From positions 500,692 through 564,691 of the forward strand of contig CAUYUJ010021682.1 of NCBI GenBank assembly GCA_963575745.1: 64,000 nt of DNA, read 5' to 3'. Source of the DNA: Prorocentrum cordatum (lineage: Eukaryota > Sar > Dinophyceae > Prorocentrales > Prorocentraceae). The notes under the pieces are model-generated. The model ran no database searches. It was not told the DNA's origin and saw nothing but the letters and a program-made list of their open reading frames with translations. How positions within the stretch are numbered: the stretch's first letter is position 1; the number at the start of each line of letters is the position of its first letter. Both the position numbers and the translations under genes were made by a program. Shown here piece by piece: positions 43,621 through 55,619 of the stretch.

Positions 43621-44545
43621 AAGGGGCCGCGAGGTGTTAAGTGATCTGCGTTGCCCAGCACCCTGCCGTGCCTCCCAGGAGCCAATAGAAGTGGCGAACG
43701 TTGCGCAGGTCACAGCCTCCGAGGGAGCCGCGAGGTCTCAAATGATCTGCGCGGCCCTGCACTCCGCCGTGCCTCCCAGGAACTCACGAAAATGGCTACC
43801 GTAGCGCAGTTCGCAGCCCCCTGAGGTAGCCGTGCGGTCTCAAATGATCTGCGCTGCCTTGCATTGCACTGCGCCGTGCCTCGCAGGAGCCCACAGAAGT
43901 GGCGACAGTTGCACAGTCCGCAGCCCCAGAGGGAGCCGCGAGGTCTCAAATGATCTGCGCTGCCCTGCACTTAACCGTGCCTCCCAAAAAGCCGCGAAAT
44001 GGGCGAAGGTAGCGCAGTTCGTAGCCCCCGAGGGAGCCGCGAGGTCTGGAATGATTTGTGCTGTCTGCACTCAGACATGCTTCCCAGGAGCCCACGAAAC
44101 CAGCGACCGTAGCGCAGTTCGCAGCCCCCGTGGGAGCCGCGAGGCCTCAAATGATTTGCGCTGCCCTGCATTCAGCAATGCCTTGCAAGAGCCCACAGAA
44201 GTGGCGACACTTGCGCAGTTCGCAGCACACGGCGGAGCCGCGAGTTCTCAAATCCATTACGCTGCCCTGCATTCCGCCGTGCCTCCCAGGAGCCAACAGA
44301 AGTGGCGACAATTGCGCAGTTCGCAACACCCTGCGGAGCCGCGAGGTCTCAAATGATTTGCGCTGCCCTGCACTCCGCCGTGCATCCCAGGAGCCAACAG
44401 AAGTGGCGACCGTTGCGCAGGTCGCAGCCTGGGCGGAACCGCGAGGTCTCACATGATCTGCGCGGCCCTGCACTCCGCCGTGCCTCCCAAGAGCCCACGA
44501 AAGTGGCGACAGTTGCGCGGGTCGCAGCCTCCGGGGGAGCGCAAA
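43621..44545. repeat. tandem array of about 107 bp, family shared with 24 kb
   Basis: Units carry GGGAGCCGCGAGGTCTCAAA, TGATCTGCGCTGCCCTGCAC, TCCGCCGTGCCTCCCAGGAG, then GAAGTGGCGACAGTTGCGCA and GTTCGCAGCCCC. About eight units are seen. The GTGGCGACAGTTGCGC and GCGAGGTCT blocks are shared with the 23.9-24.8 kb array. Confidence 0.85.
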
Positions 44546-45300
44546 GGACCCAGGAGGAGCTAGGAGGAGGAGGAGGAGGAGGAGGAGGAGGTACGAGGAG
44601 CAGATACGAGGAGGAGATACGAGGAGGAGGAGGAGGAGGAGGAGGAGGAGAAGGAGGAGGAGGAGGAGGAGAGAGGAAGAAAGGAGGTAGTCGCGACTGC
44701 AGTGCTCTTGTCAGAACGAGACCCAAACGCAGGAGGGTTGGGGAAATAAGCACGTACTGTTTGCCATGTTTATACAGGTTTTCTCCAGCACGTGTACGCA
44801 TAAAGAGGTTACGACATCCACGCTCCGGCCCAAGGAGGCAAGGACCATGTCTTGATGAGAGCGAGAATGCGAATGCGAATGAAGGCTCTCATAATTGATC
44901 CGCGAAGTTAGACCAAAGAGGGGTTCTATGGGGCCCAAATGACACGGGTCTGGAGCGCAGGAGGACGACAAAGAGCGATGTCGTACGGGGCTGCTTGGGA
45001 ACGCCTTGCGGTGGGGAGCGGAGGGAGGGGGGCGGTGCGAAGTGGTTGGGGCGGACGGGGCACTGGGCGCAGAGGGTACGGGGCTGCTGGGGAAAAGTTG
45101 GCGGGAAAAAGCTGGCCCCGGGTGAACACTGCTTGGGAACGGGGAGGGAGGGGGGGGATGCGGTGCGGAAATAGTGCGGCCGTGGCGGAGGGGGCATTGA
45201 GCTGGGGGGCGGGAGCGTTGTCCTGCGGGGGAGGAGAAAGGGAGGGGGGCGGGGGGGGCGGTGCGAAATTAGAGTGGTCGGAGCTCTAGACACAGCGTGC
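44546..45300. repeat. AGG microsatellite and unassigned flank
   Basis: AGG/GAGGTACGA repeats lie at about 44560-44690. Beyond that, GTACGGGGCTGCT (44984 and 45077) and GCTTGGGAACG phrases repeat in a G-rich stretch. No gene was seen. Confidence 0.6.
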
Positions 45301-46120
45301 AAGAGAATGATTGACTTTGTCCTCCTGGAGGTCCCCTTGGAGCCCTCTTGGGGCGCCTTGGGGGGCTCTTAGTCCGTCTGGAGGGCGTCTTGGGCAGTGT
45401 TGGGGCCATATTGGCCGTCTTGGAGGCCATCTTGGCCCTCTTGGAGGCCATGTTAGCTATCTTGGAGCCACCTCGGGGGCCATCTTGGGCGGGAAAACCG
45501 ACTGGGAGAGGCCTTTCTCTGCATGGCCGGCGCGAGCGGCCGAGAGACCCTACTGGGAGTCTTTCACACATGACCAAACACATGCAAAAGTTTTACGCGC
45601 CGTGCGCCATGTGGCAAACCACAGAGGGCGGCGGATACAGTCCGACCGAGGTAGAAGATCGAGGTCGGCTCGGGGAGGGTGCCCTAAGGTTCTTCGTTAT
45701 TGTGGGATGTTGTTGTGCCTCCTGGGGGAGGGCACCTTCGAGTGATCTTATGTTTGGGAGTGTTCTGGCTGGCGGAGGGTCTCTTGTTCTTGAACGAGGT
45801 TATTCTGTCTTAGGTTCGACAGTATCTTGGGCGGCCTCTCGGAAGCCTCTTGGAAGTGGTTTGGGAGTGTCTTTGGGGCCTCTCCAGGGCCTCTTGGGGC
45901 CTGATTTGGGCTCCTTGGGGGACTCTTGGAGCTTCTGGGGGGCTTGTGGAGGCCTGCTGGCGGTCTCGTGGGAAATCTTGGGGTGGAGGGCTCGACATGT
46001 AAGTTCGTGTTCCCCCTCTTGGGCGCCTCTTGGAGGCCTCTCGGGGGCTCTTGGACCGTTTGGGGGCGATATCGGGCGCCTCGTGAGCCGTCTTGGACGC
46101 TCTAAGGACCAAAAAAGCGA
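45301..46120 (+). repeat. 12-bp CTTGGNGGCC-type array, forward orientation
   Basis: The clearest part is 45340-45500, where TTGGCCGTCTTGGAGGCCAT-like units repeat at 12 bp. A non-repetitive interval lies at about 45500-45800. The array resumes to 46095 and ends in a linker with GGACCAAAAAAGCGAGACC. Confidence 0.7.
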
Positions 46121-46390
46121 GACCGTTGAAACGACAGAAGAAACGATAAATTTTCACAGTGTTAACCTCTTAAGCCGCTCTCCAAGGCCCCCAGGACGGC
46201 CCAGGAGCCGCCCAGGCAGGAGGGCTCCAGGACGGTCTTCGAGGCCGTCTGAGGCCATGTTGGACGTGCATGCCCTGAGCAACGCCCTCTGGGCCTCTGG
46301 AAAAGTCACGCGGGGGCCCCCCGAGAGCGCGCGGGAGCGCCCAAGAGCGCCCGGCACTCCAGGCCGTGGGCCCTTTCAAGAACTGCTACA
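46121..46390 (-). repeat. short 12-bp array, inverted
   Basis: GGCCCCCAGGACGGCCCAGG-like units lie immediately after the forward array, giving a head-to-head arrangement. Confidence 0.5.
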
Positions 46391-47240
46391 GTGTTGTTCA
46401 ACTGACCTGAGGGCATTCAGCTTCGTGCCTCGAGGCACGGTGCCGGATTTACCACATCATCGATTGGCTGGCTTTCAACATGCCCCAGCGTGCGAGGGCA
46501 CGTTGGCGGATGAGATTCAGGAGGCCATGGCACAGATCCGCCGCGTTAGCGAAGTTGGTCGTGATGGCTGCGATTGTGATCAGCAGCGTGTGAAGCCTGA
46601 CGCTGTTGTCGGGCAACTTGACGTAAAGCTAGGCCTCTGCGCCTGTCTGCTCGTAGACCCGATTTGGGTTGTTGTGAAAATCCTCGCTGATGCGGGCCCG
46701 CCAGAGGACGCCGTCGAAAAACGAGGGTGGCTCCGCCGACGACGTCGACGACGACAACGAAGGAGAGGCATCTTCACAAGCTGCGCCACGTGGCCAGCTC
46801 AGGGAAGGGCTTTCTCGTGGAGGGCGCGACGGGTTGACCTCTCGTCCTCGGCGGAGGCTGGCGAAGGAGCGGCTCTGCTGGCGGAAACAAGCGGAGGCTC
46901 GGCGGCAGTCGCCACAGAGAGAAGGGCGTCTCGAGGGAAAGGGGTCCCGCGACGTTTCGTCGTTTTCGGCTTCCCACGGCCCGTCCGGGGACCCGGAGCC
47001 CTCAAAAGACGGCCCAGGATGAGAAAGCCGATCTTGAGGAGGGGAAGACCCCCCCCAGGATATCCAGGACGCGTTTTCCTCACAGCCCGTTGCAGGGAAG
47101 CTGGCGGAAGTACAATCGTGCCCCCAAGTGAGGTCAGCGCCGGCGTGCCCAGGGCTTCCAGCGCTGGTCTCATCCTCAGCGCCGCCCTCGCCACCTGTTC
47201 TCTTCGGCGCCCCGTCCGCGCCCCCCCGTTGCCTGATCAG
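46391..47240. other. unassigned region with open frames
   Basis: A + strand frame has protein-like phrases (DEIQEAMAQIRRVSEVGRD, LGLCACLLVDPIWVVVKILA) and a long opposite frame also exists. No domain was recognised. CGACGACG repeats occur near 46735-46760. Confidence 0.3.
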
Positions 47241-47603
47241 GTCTTGGGCATTATCCGGACTTGCTGCCAGAGGACGCGGAAGGAGTCGACGTGTACCGAA
47301 CGGACAGTTGGGCTCTCCTTTGTCCTGCCCTTCCCCCGCCTCCCTCGCCTGCCCCCCTCGCCTTCCTCTCTTCCTGCTCGTCCTGCTCCTGCTTCTCCGA
47401 TCCTCTTCCTCCTGCTCTCTCCCACTTCCTGCGTCCCTCCTGCGCCCCTCCTGCGCCCCTCCTACTCCTGCTTCTCCTCCTGCTCCTGTGCCTCCCGCTC
47501 ATCATGATCCTCTCCTTCCTACTCATAGACACCCTCCTCCTCCGCCTCCTATCGCCTCCCCCGCGCCCTCCTCTCCAGCTCTCATCTCCCCCGCGCATCC
47601 TGC

Positions 47604-47668
<65 letters not shown>

Positions 47669-47740
47669 GTCCTCCTCCTCCTGCTCCCCCTCCTCCTCGT
47701 CCTCCTCCTCCTGCTGAATCAGTAAATCGATCCACCAATT
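47241..47740. repeat. TCC-rich microsatellites
   Basis: Impure TCCTGC/TCC sequence becomes TCC/TCTTCC repeats at about 47600-47715. Confidence 0.8.
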
Positions 47741-48160
47741 GGCAAGCGAAGAGTTATGCAGCCTGCACATAGGATGGAATGGAGACAAACAGAATGTATC
47801 GGGAACAGTCGAGCCCATGCACGCACAGAGAAGAAGGGAAGATTGAGACTTGCAACCCAGGGCCCCTGAGGCGCCCCCAGGGGGGGGAAGTCAGGATCAT
47901 CGAGCCCCGTGTGGGGCATGCAGTCACTAGCCATGCGGAAGTTGATCCGCCTTGCCCCGGCAGCCGTGTACTCATTGCCCGTTGCCTTGCAAGCATTGCA
48001 CATCTTCCTGCTCCTCTTCCTCCTCCCCCATCCTTCCTATGTAAGGGGGGAGGCCCTTATTCCACAGTGGACTCTTGAAGCCACCGTGCCCCAGGTGGCC
48101 AACCAGAACATGCTCCCACTGAAAGGCTTTGATACCCATCCGCCAATCGACGTTGAATAA
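47741..48160. other. unassigned stretch; no gene recognised
   Basis: A + strand frame 47909-48160 encodes a short hydrophobic peptide (LPVALQALHIFLLLFLLPHP), but with no family or context. Confidence 0.25.
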
Positions 48161-48294
48161 GCACCCCCCTCCTCCTCCTCCTCCTCCTCCTCCTCCTCCT
48201 CATCCTCCTCCTCCTCCTCCTCCTCCTCCTCCTCCTCCCCTTCCTCCTCCTCCTCCTCATCATCATCATGACATGATCATCATCATCATCATCA

Positions 48295-48351
<57 letters not shown>

Positions 48352-48515
48352 TCATCCTGCCTCCCTCCTCCTCCTCCCTCTTCTCTCCTCCTCCCTCCTC
48401 CTCCTCCTCCTCCTCCTCCTCCTCCTCCTCCTCCTCCTCCTCCTCACCCCTCCTCCTCCTCCTCCTCCTCCTCCTCCTCCTCCTCCTCCTCCTCCTCCTC
48501 CTCCCCCTCCTCCTA
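48161..48515. repeat. TCC and CAT microsatellites upstream of LINE 2
   Basis: TCC lies at 48165-48260, CAT at 48260-48350 and TCC at 48360-48515. They directly precede the second non-LTR element. Confidence 0.95.
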
Positions 48516-48683
48516 GCCCCCCCGGCTCAGGAGTTTGCAGCTCCAGGGGCTGGAGGGCATCGAGATCGCAGCAGGCACCTTTCGCTGCGGTGCCCCCATC
48601 CAGGCCGTTGCCCCCCGCGCGCGCACTCCCATCAGTCATGGCATGATGTGGTTGTTTCTCTTTCTTGTGCGTGCGGCGGCGGG

Positions 48684-51600
48684 CATGTTCACGTATGTGC
48701 ACTGGAACTCTCAAAGTGCGGATTTGGAGCGATTGGGTGACATCTCGGACGAATTCAAATGGACGGATATCATCGCTGTCACTAGTACGGGAGAGCGGAC
48801 GCAGGGCCGCGATGCACGGTATGCAGATCTGAGATATCACTTCGTGCTGCGGTATGGGTTCCAGGCGGGCAAGCATGTGAAAAAGTCTTGCGGGATAGCG
48901 CTGCCGCTGAGGAAGCGTGTCTTCAAGACCAGAGAAGTGGTGGATACTCCCGTGGTGCCCGTCGCGTTGTAGGGCCGAGTGGCTGTGTTTCGGTTGCGAT
49001 CGGGAAGGTTCGACGTGCTGCTGCCAGTATTGTACTTTCCTCCTCGTCCCAGTGCCAGACGGGAGGGTCGGGAGTCTATGGTGCAGAAGGGCACAGCTCA
49101 GGCGCACTTCCAGGCGACGGTGGACCTGATGATACAGTGGCTGGAGAAAGTGCTGACGTGGTCCAGACGACGGTCCTCGCTCATGATGGGGTTCGACCTA
49201 AACGATTCGTTCGGGTGGAGGCCTCGTCGGCGCGGCATCGTGGACTGGGCGCGCGCCCCCCCCCCCCTCTGGGCCCGCATGCGCGCAGCGAGCAGCATTA
49301 CGCGGCGAACAAGATGCTGGAGCTGCTCGAGCGCCACGGAGTGGTGGTGACCACGTCCTTCCACCCAGTTGGCGACACCTTCTTCGGCCCGCACGCGCCC
49401 AGCAGCATCGATCATATTGCAGTGTTCTCGTGGCAGCTGGAGACGATCAAGCAGTGCGCATCGATGAGACGATCGAACCTTCGGTTGAAGCTGGGAGACC
49501 GCGAGGGGCTGCAGAATCACATCCCGCTTATGCTGAAGGTAGACTACAGTTTCGACATGAGTACCTCTGCCTCTCCTCCGACGCGCTGGGACTTCGACCG
49601 CCCGGCAAGTGCGCTACGGAAGGGAGTGGGGGTGCCCGATTTCACGGCCGACTTAGAGGGGCAGTTTGCAATGGCGCCCGAATGTCACGATCACCTTCTC
49701 CATGAGTGTGCCCCCGATGAGGCGTGGACTCGGTGGGCCACCACGGTCTATGCGAAGGCGGAGCGGCACTTCGAGCGACGTGTCACCAAGGACCCGACGG
49801 CGATCGCGTACCAGAGGGCCCGCTCAGAGCTGCTCCGAGAGAGACGGCAGGCGCGCATGGATGGCAAGGGGGATCTGACGTCGAGTATGTTGCTCAGTCG
49901 GTGCAGTCGACGGCTTCGTCAACTTCGTCGTGCTCATTCCGTGGCTGCGATGGAGCAGCTCACTTCTGAACTGGATGCAGCTTGGAAGGGTCGGAGACAT
50001 GCCGAGGTCTGGCGCCTTGCCCACGTCTTGGCAGGGAAATGCAGTGGACCTCGCAAGAGGCAGTTCGCCGCGGCGCAGGCGCACGCACCGCTTGTAGAGG
50101 AGATTCAGGAGCACTGCAAGCGCCCTGGGCACGAGGGGGGCTTCGCTGCGGCGCCCGTCGTCTTCAGCCAGTACCTGAGGCAGGTGACAGAGGATCCCCC
50201 GAGGCCCCCACCCTTCGGGGTGGGCAACTTTCTTCACGTGGAGCAGGGATGGGATGATCTCGAGGCGGTTCAGGCTCTAGCAGAGAAGGCACCCCGGCGC
50301 AAGGCTTCGCCGTTGCACTCGATCCCGCCCGAGCTGATCACGATCGTTCTCGATCCGACTCGTCGATTTGATGGGTCTCACCGACGGAGACGCGAGAATG
50401 ATGAGGGGGATGATGGCGCCGACGCTGCCTAGCGGCCACAGTTCGCCCCACGGCGCCGCTTGGCGGGGGATCGCCGAGGGCATGGAGTCGAGACGGTCGA
50501 GGAGATCCCGAATAAGGCCAGCATGTCGGCGTCGCAGGAGATTTCCCATCATATTCGGAGGGTGCAGCGGACGCCAGTTGCATGGCATCATTCGCAAGCC
50601 ACAGGCCTGGATAAGCATAACGGGAAGGAGGGCTTCTCAGCGCGTCGCTATATCCATGGCTTGTGCCGAATGGGGGTGCTGTGGTACAAAGCTCAGCTTC
50701 TGCGAGGCCATGCAGACGCTGCTCCCGATCGTGAGCATGGGTATCACAAAGATCGGGGTCGAGAAGGAGCGCTCACCTTTCAGGAAGCACTGCTGTGGCG
50801 TCTGCGGAAGCTGGGCATCTCGTCGGTCACATCAAAGGAGGGCATGGCCAATGCCTTCGGCTGCACGACCTTCTCGGCGCTGCGACGCACGGCGGAGGCT
50901 TCGACTCGAGACGACTCGCAGGTGTACTTCCACCAGCGGCATGAGACGAGCACGTTCACCATCACGGGTTCGGACGGGGAGGCAACGCTGCACAATCTGT
51001 GCGGCGCGTACATGGGGGACACTCCCGCGGCTGTGTTCTTCGCGAGGACCTTCAGGCAGCCCGTGCAACAATGGCTGGGTCAGCTGTGGTCACAGACTTG
51101 GCATGGGCAGGCTCCTGCCCGTCCACAGACCTACGGGGAGTGGGTGGATCAGGCGCTCGCCCCCGCAGTACCGCCAGCCAATCCCGATATGATATTGTGG
51201 CCGACTGAAGCGATGTGCACGGCGTGGACACCGATCCCCCAGCGGCCCGTCGACCTGTCGCGCAGAGTCTACGCCGACGACACGAACAAGACGCACATCG
51301 TCAGCTCAGCCAAGAATGCCAAGTACACGCTGGAGCAGGCACACGTGCACCTTTGAGAGGCGCTGTCGAAGGACGGCTACGCCCATAATTCCGGAAAAAG
51401 CACCGTCTCTCCATCATTCGTCGGGCCAGGATCAAAGGCTGAAAATGCCGCAGTGTTCGGAGGTGCCGTCTCCCTCCCTGGCCAGGTGCAGTTTGATAAC
51501 ATTGCGCTGGGTATTCAGACGGCCGTGAATGGGGGAGTCCAGGGAGAGCTCGAGAGGCGCATACTGGCATATAGGCGGGGTTACTACTCCATGGGCAAGT

Positions 51601-53681
51601 TCTGGGCAAAGAACAGAGTCTGGCGCTTCACGCGCACGGTATTTGGGGCCGTCGTCCAGGGTGCTCTTCTCTCGGGTCTAACGACTTTGGTGCTCACGGT
51701 ACCGCAAGAACTTCGACTCGACCGGGTGCTCGTCGGTTTCGCCAGAAAGCTCTTGAGAGGGGATGCGTGTCAGAAGGTGGAGGAACAGGACGAAGGAGGA
51801 CGGCCTGTTCTGGACTGTTGGGGCAAACCCGTTCTTCGCTATTTTGTTCTCACCGATGTTGCTGTCTTGCGTCGTGTTGGCATCGCCCCATCTGGAGTGG
51901 AGCTGAGAGTGAGGCGCCCGAGACAGTACCAGAGATGGGTGCGCCGTCCTGGCTCTAACCCGCAGGCGCTAGGTGCTATCGTGGGCCAGCTGCCAGTGGA
52001 AAGCTGCCCCACGTTGTGCGAGCAGGGCTGGCTTCATCCGCACGCCAATCCTTTCGCGAAGCGATTCGCAGCAGACATCCTGGAGCTCGCGCGGAGGTCC
52101 GAGGCGGAGCTCCTCGAGTCGTGGCTTTTCACAGGGCCCTCTGCAGAACCCTCCGAACGTTTGTGTGTGCGGGCCCTCTTCCTGGACGAGGATATTCGGG
52201 AGCTGTTCCTGGCGCTCGATCCTGGGGTTCTACGGGCAGCGGCCAAGACGGTCGCAATACCTCCTCCTATTGGGCTGTACGGACCTCCAGTGGACATCGA
52301 GGCTCATGACGGTGCTCAAAAGGATCCCGCGCCACCGACGGCGTGCTGGACCTGTGAGCTGGAGGACTCCGAGGGCAAGAAGTGCGGGAGGGTCTTTCGG
52401 ACCCGCAGGGCCCTAGCGGCCCATCAAAGGTTCTCGAAGGGCGGAGGACCCTCCTGTAGGTCAGCGATCCACACCATCACGATCACGAACGAATGTATCT
52501 TCTGCCACCAGAAGTTCCGCACCAGGAGGATTGCTCAGGAGCACGCGGTTCAGGTTGTACTAAAAAATCGGTGCCCCTCGAACGTCACGCCCTTCTTCCA
52601 CCCCGTCATGGAGCCCCAGAGCCTGTACTGTCCCATGTCTGAGCTGACGGTGGCCTCGGTGTTCGGGACCAAGTCTAAAGCCAACCTGAACGATATGTGT
52701 TGCGGCCGTACGGAGCCCTTTCAGGATCGAGCCGAGCTTAACCTGCACCTACTGACACACGCCCCTCGACGGCCTCTCACTTCTAGCGCTGCTGATGTAC
52801 CGCTTGAGCAGAGAGGTCCTGGAGGCCGCGGGACACCGCTCCAAGTCGGCCAGGTCGGGAGGCTCGCGCAGACACCGCTCTGGCTCGGCAGTCGCTTCCC
52901 ACCAGCGTGGAGGACGGCAAGGAGGCGGAGCTCGTCGCAGCCAGCCACCTCAGCAGCGCGGAGGCGTAGGCTCGGAGCAACCAGTGATGCCGTCCGCTCG
53001 GCAGGCCAGAGCGCACCTGCAGCACGACGGGAAGGACCAGACTTGGCTATGGAGATGGGTAAGTCGTACGGCATCCCAGCAGACACGCTGGATCGTCTGC
53101 CTCCGATGGACGCGCAGACAATGGCGAAGGTCTCCCCAATCCTGATGCGGGCGGTCCTGGGCAACTGCTACACGCTGAGGATGGTGATGGCGGCGGAGTT
53201 CATCACGATGACGATCCCAGAGGAGAACGAGCTGGTCCAGGCAGGATTCGTGGCGGGTCGTGGATACGCGGCAGAAGCGGCGAGGATGCGCCAGGAGAAC
53301 GCGAAAGATCCCAACAAGCCGTTGCCAGAAGTTCTGATGGGCCCAGCGCGTGCGCAGGTTTTCCTCGCGGTGGCGAAGAAGGTGAGCGAGGCGGGCGACA
53401 AAGTAGGGATGGTCAACGCCAAGAACTGGAAGGAGCAGCAGGCTCGGCTCGACGGAGCTCAGTCGATCGCAGACATCACGGCGCTGGTCAAGGGCTTCAG
53501 GGTGTCGAGCGCGTTCAAGGAGGGGCTCGCCAAGATGGTCTTCAGCCTGGCGGACCCCCTGATGGCTCGGTGCTTCCAGGAGTGCGTGACTCAGATGGGT
53601 GGCCAGGTTCGCCCAGGCATGGCCCCGCGCAGCCACGCGGAGAGAGTGTTGCAGCTCGCGCTCGACCAGTTCGAGCTCTAG
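48684..53681 (+). pseudogene. endonuclease-RT polyprotein of the second non-LTR element
   Basis: The ATG at 48684 starts FTYVHWNSQSADLERLGD, the first strand of the APE-type endonuclease. An in-frame TAG at 48970-48972 interrupts it. GFDLNDSFG is the later catalytic block. A C run at about 49247-49260 marks a frame change, after which SSIDHIAV completes the endonuclease. The linker and RT follow (AWHHSQATGLDKHNGKEG, GAYMGDTPAAVFFARTF, RRVYADDTNKT at 51267), with a TAG at 50430-50432 and a TGA at 51354-51356 in frame. Two C2H2-like fingers (CWTCELEDSEGKKCGRVF and CIFCHQKFRTRR) lie at about 52351-52550. The C-terminal domain ends at 53681. The copy is inactive as it stands. Confidence 0.8.
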
Positions 53682-53683
53682 GC

Positions 53684-53960
53684 GTCAGATCGCAAGTCCT
53701 GGCCGCCTGCTCCTCGAGGGCGGTCCAGGCGTCGACGTCGCCACGTATAGCTGGATCAGCTGGAGTCAGAATGCGTCACAGCCGCCTACAGCTGGACCAG
53801 CACGCTCAGGATGAGGGAGGCGTCAGATCGCAAGTCCTGGCTGCCTGCTCCTCGAGGGCGGTCCAGGCATCGCCGTCGCCACTTACAGCAGGACCCGAAA
53901 TCAATGTGGCAGAGCAGGGTGCTGAAGTATGTGCTACTCAAGATAAAGAGGGTATCGTGA
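53684..53960 (+). repeat. 137-bp tandem duplication in the LINE 2 3' region
   Basis: CGTCAGATCGCAAGTCCTGG, then CTGCTCCTCGAGGGCGGTCC, occurs at about 53685 and 53822. A further short duplication (GCAGAGTACCAGT/CAGAGCACCAGT) follows near 54060-54110. Confidence 0.75.
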
Positions 53961-54360
53961 GTCAAGGGGCGGCCGTACAGTACCTACTTCGGGCAGCGGC
54001 AGATCCGAAGAGCAGGTCGACATCGATGGACTTGTCGATGAGAGTGTCGTTGCCGTCCGCGCAGAGTACCAGTTTTGCTGCAGTGGCGCTGACGGGGAGG
54101 GTGTCGTCGCCAACGGCTCAGAGCACCAGTCCTGCTTCGGTGACGCCGTCGGGGAGAGTTTCGCTGTCGTCGAGAGCGGGCGGGTCGACTGAGGGTTCGA
54201 GGCCCGTGATGCCTGAGTTCCAGGAGGCCGCTCGCTGTGCTGTTGCTATCGCTGTCCGTTCTCCCCCTACTCGTCCTTCGAGCCTTCCCCCTCGTCATCC
54301 GAGGGTCTCCTCGTCCTCCGCTCTGAGTTTCAAAGCTCTCGTCGCACTCGCGACACGAAA

Positions 54361-54596
54361 CTAGCGGCCCCTGGATCATGGGGGCCGTGTGTGTTTGTTT
54401 TTTTCCTGCGTGTCTTTTCCCGAGGTGTCGCTTGGTGAATGGGGTCGAGCGAAGTCAACTCGGGGCTCCCCCCCTGGAGGGGGCATTAGTCATTCGCTAG
54501 TGTAGCGCACGATTGGTCGCACATAGTCGAATTGCGCTTCGCGTTGCCCGCTATGTGGTCTCACGGCAGACGAGACATTCGGCCCGATATCGCTCC
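54361..54596. other. 3' flank of LINE 2; no gene seen
   Basis: It contains a T-rich stretch (GTGTTTGTTTTTTTCC) and CCCCCCTGGAGGGGG, a short perfect hairpin near 54471. Either may belong to the element's 3' end. Confidence 0.4.
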
Positions 54597-54916
54597 GCCG
54601 CCGCCGCCTCCTCCTCCTCCTCCTCCTCGCTTCCTCCTCCTCCTCCTCCTCCTCCTCCTCCTCCTTCTCCTCCTCCTCCTCCTCCTCCTCCTCCTCCTCC
54701 TCCTCCTCCTCCTCCTCCTCCTCCTCCTCCTCCCTTTTCGGAGGTATACGAAAATTGTTGCGCGTAGGTTGGGGCAGGGAAAACCAGCTGCATTCAGCTG
54801 AGTCGCCTACACCCCCTTTCTGCCCCCCCTCTCCCAATGAGGAGGAGGAGGAGGAGGAGGAGGAGGAGGACGAGATAGGAGACAGGAGATAGGATATAGG
54901 AGGAGGAGGAGGAGAT

Positions 54917-54953
<37 letters not shown>

Positions 54954-55140
54954 TAAGGAGGATCGGCTGGCTCGTCCTCCTGGTGGATGTTGGCGAATTC
55001 TGTGCCCCCCCACCCCAGGAGGAAAAGGAGGAGGAGGCGGAGGAGGATGAGGAGGAGGAGGAGCTGATTCTGCACATCTCCCCTTCCAGCAGGATGAGGA
55101 GGAGGAGGAGGAGGAGGAGGAGGAGGAGGATCTGCTCCTC
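54597..55140. repeat. TCC, then AGG microsatellites
   Basis: TCC repeats at 54605-54733 are followed, after about 100 unique bases, by AGG repeats at 54838-55135. Together they form a large imperfect inverted pair of tracts. Confidence 0.92.
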
Positions 55141-55619
55141 CTCCACGCCCCGCTCCCGAGGTGAGGGAGGCGATGCCCCGCCCTCAGGAGGGCGAGGTGG
55201 AGGACGACGACGTGGGAGGAGCCGATCCCCCCGCAGCCTCCAGAGGATGACTGGCTGGCCCTCACGAACATCGTGCCCACAGCCCAGCGAGCGCAGCAAA
55301 CCGGAGCCCCCACGCTGGTTCCGCACCGTCGCTGCCGCCGCGCACTCCGTTCTGCGGGAGGGCCGCCGCACCTCCTGCCTCGAGGGGCCGTTCCCCCGAG
55401 ATTTTCGGATGCTTCCGTTGGCTCTGAGAGCCTTTCCCGCCTCAGCAGCTGCGCATCGCTTAGAGATTTCCAGGGGTACCCGAGCCGCCCCGAACGGCCA
55501 TCAGGGACCCGAGCTATGATCCGAAAGCCAGATGTCCGACGATGTTTCCTCCTCTTCCTCCTCCTCCTCCGCCTCCTCCATCGTTTTCCTTTTGAATAAT
55601 TCCCCCCTGTCGCACCCCC
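55141..55619. other. unassigned GC-rich region
   Basis: Open frames on both strands (for example PTLVPHRRCRRALRSAGG on +) show no recognised domain. It ends in a short TCC tract at 55545-55580. Confidence 0.3.

Larger units (their letters stand above)
48521..54360 (+). mobile_element. second non-LTR retroelement, degenerate
   Basis: This is one long pol frame with APE endonuclease, RT, C2H2 fingers and a conserved C-terminal domain. It is flanked upstream by a TCC/CAT microsatellite and, after a 3' region of about 0.7 kb, by another TCC tract at 54597. It differs in sequence from LINE 1: it has no separate ORF1 in front and a GDTPAAVFF-type motif B. Exact ends and target duplication were not found. 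Confidence 0.75.

Noticed and set aside
45410-45500. 12-bp units (GGCCATCTTGG) as multiple SL relics
   Set aside because: The likeness to GCCATTTTGGC is limited to a short core, the period is 12 rather than about 22, and the CCGTAG and TCAAG ends are absent.
45348-47507. A 719-codon + strand frame as a gene
   Set aside because: Its first third is a translation of the 12-bp array and the rest has no recognisable domain; a competing opposite frame exists.
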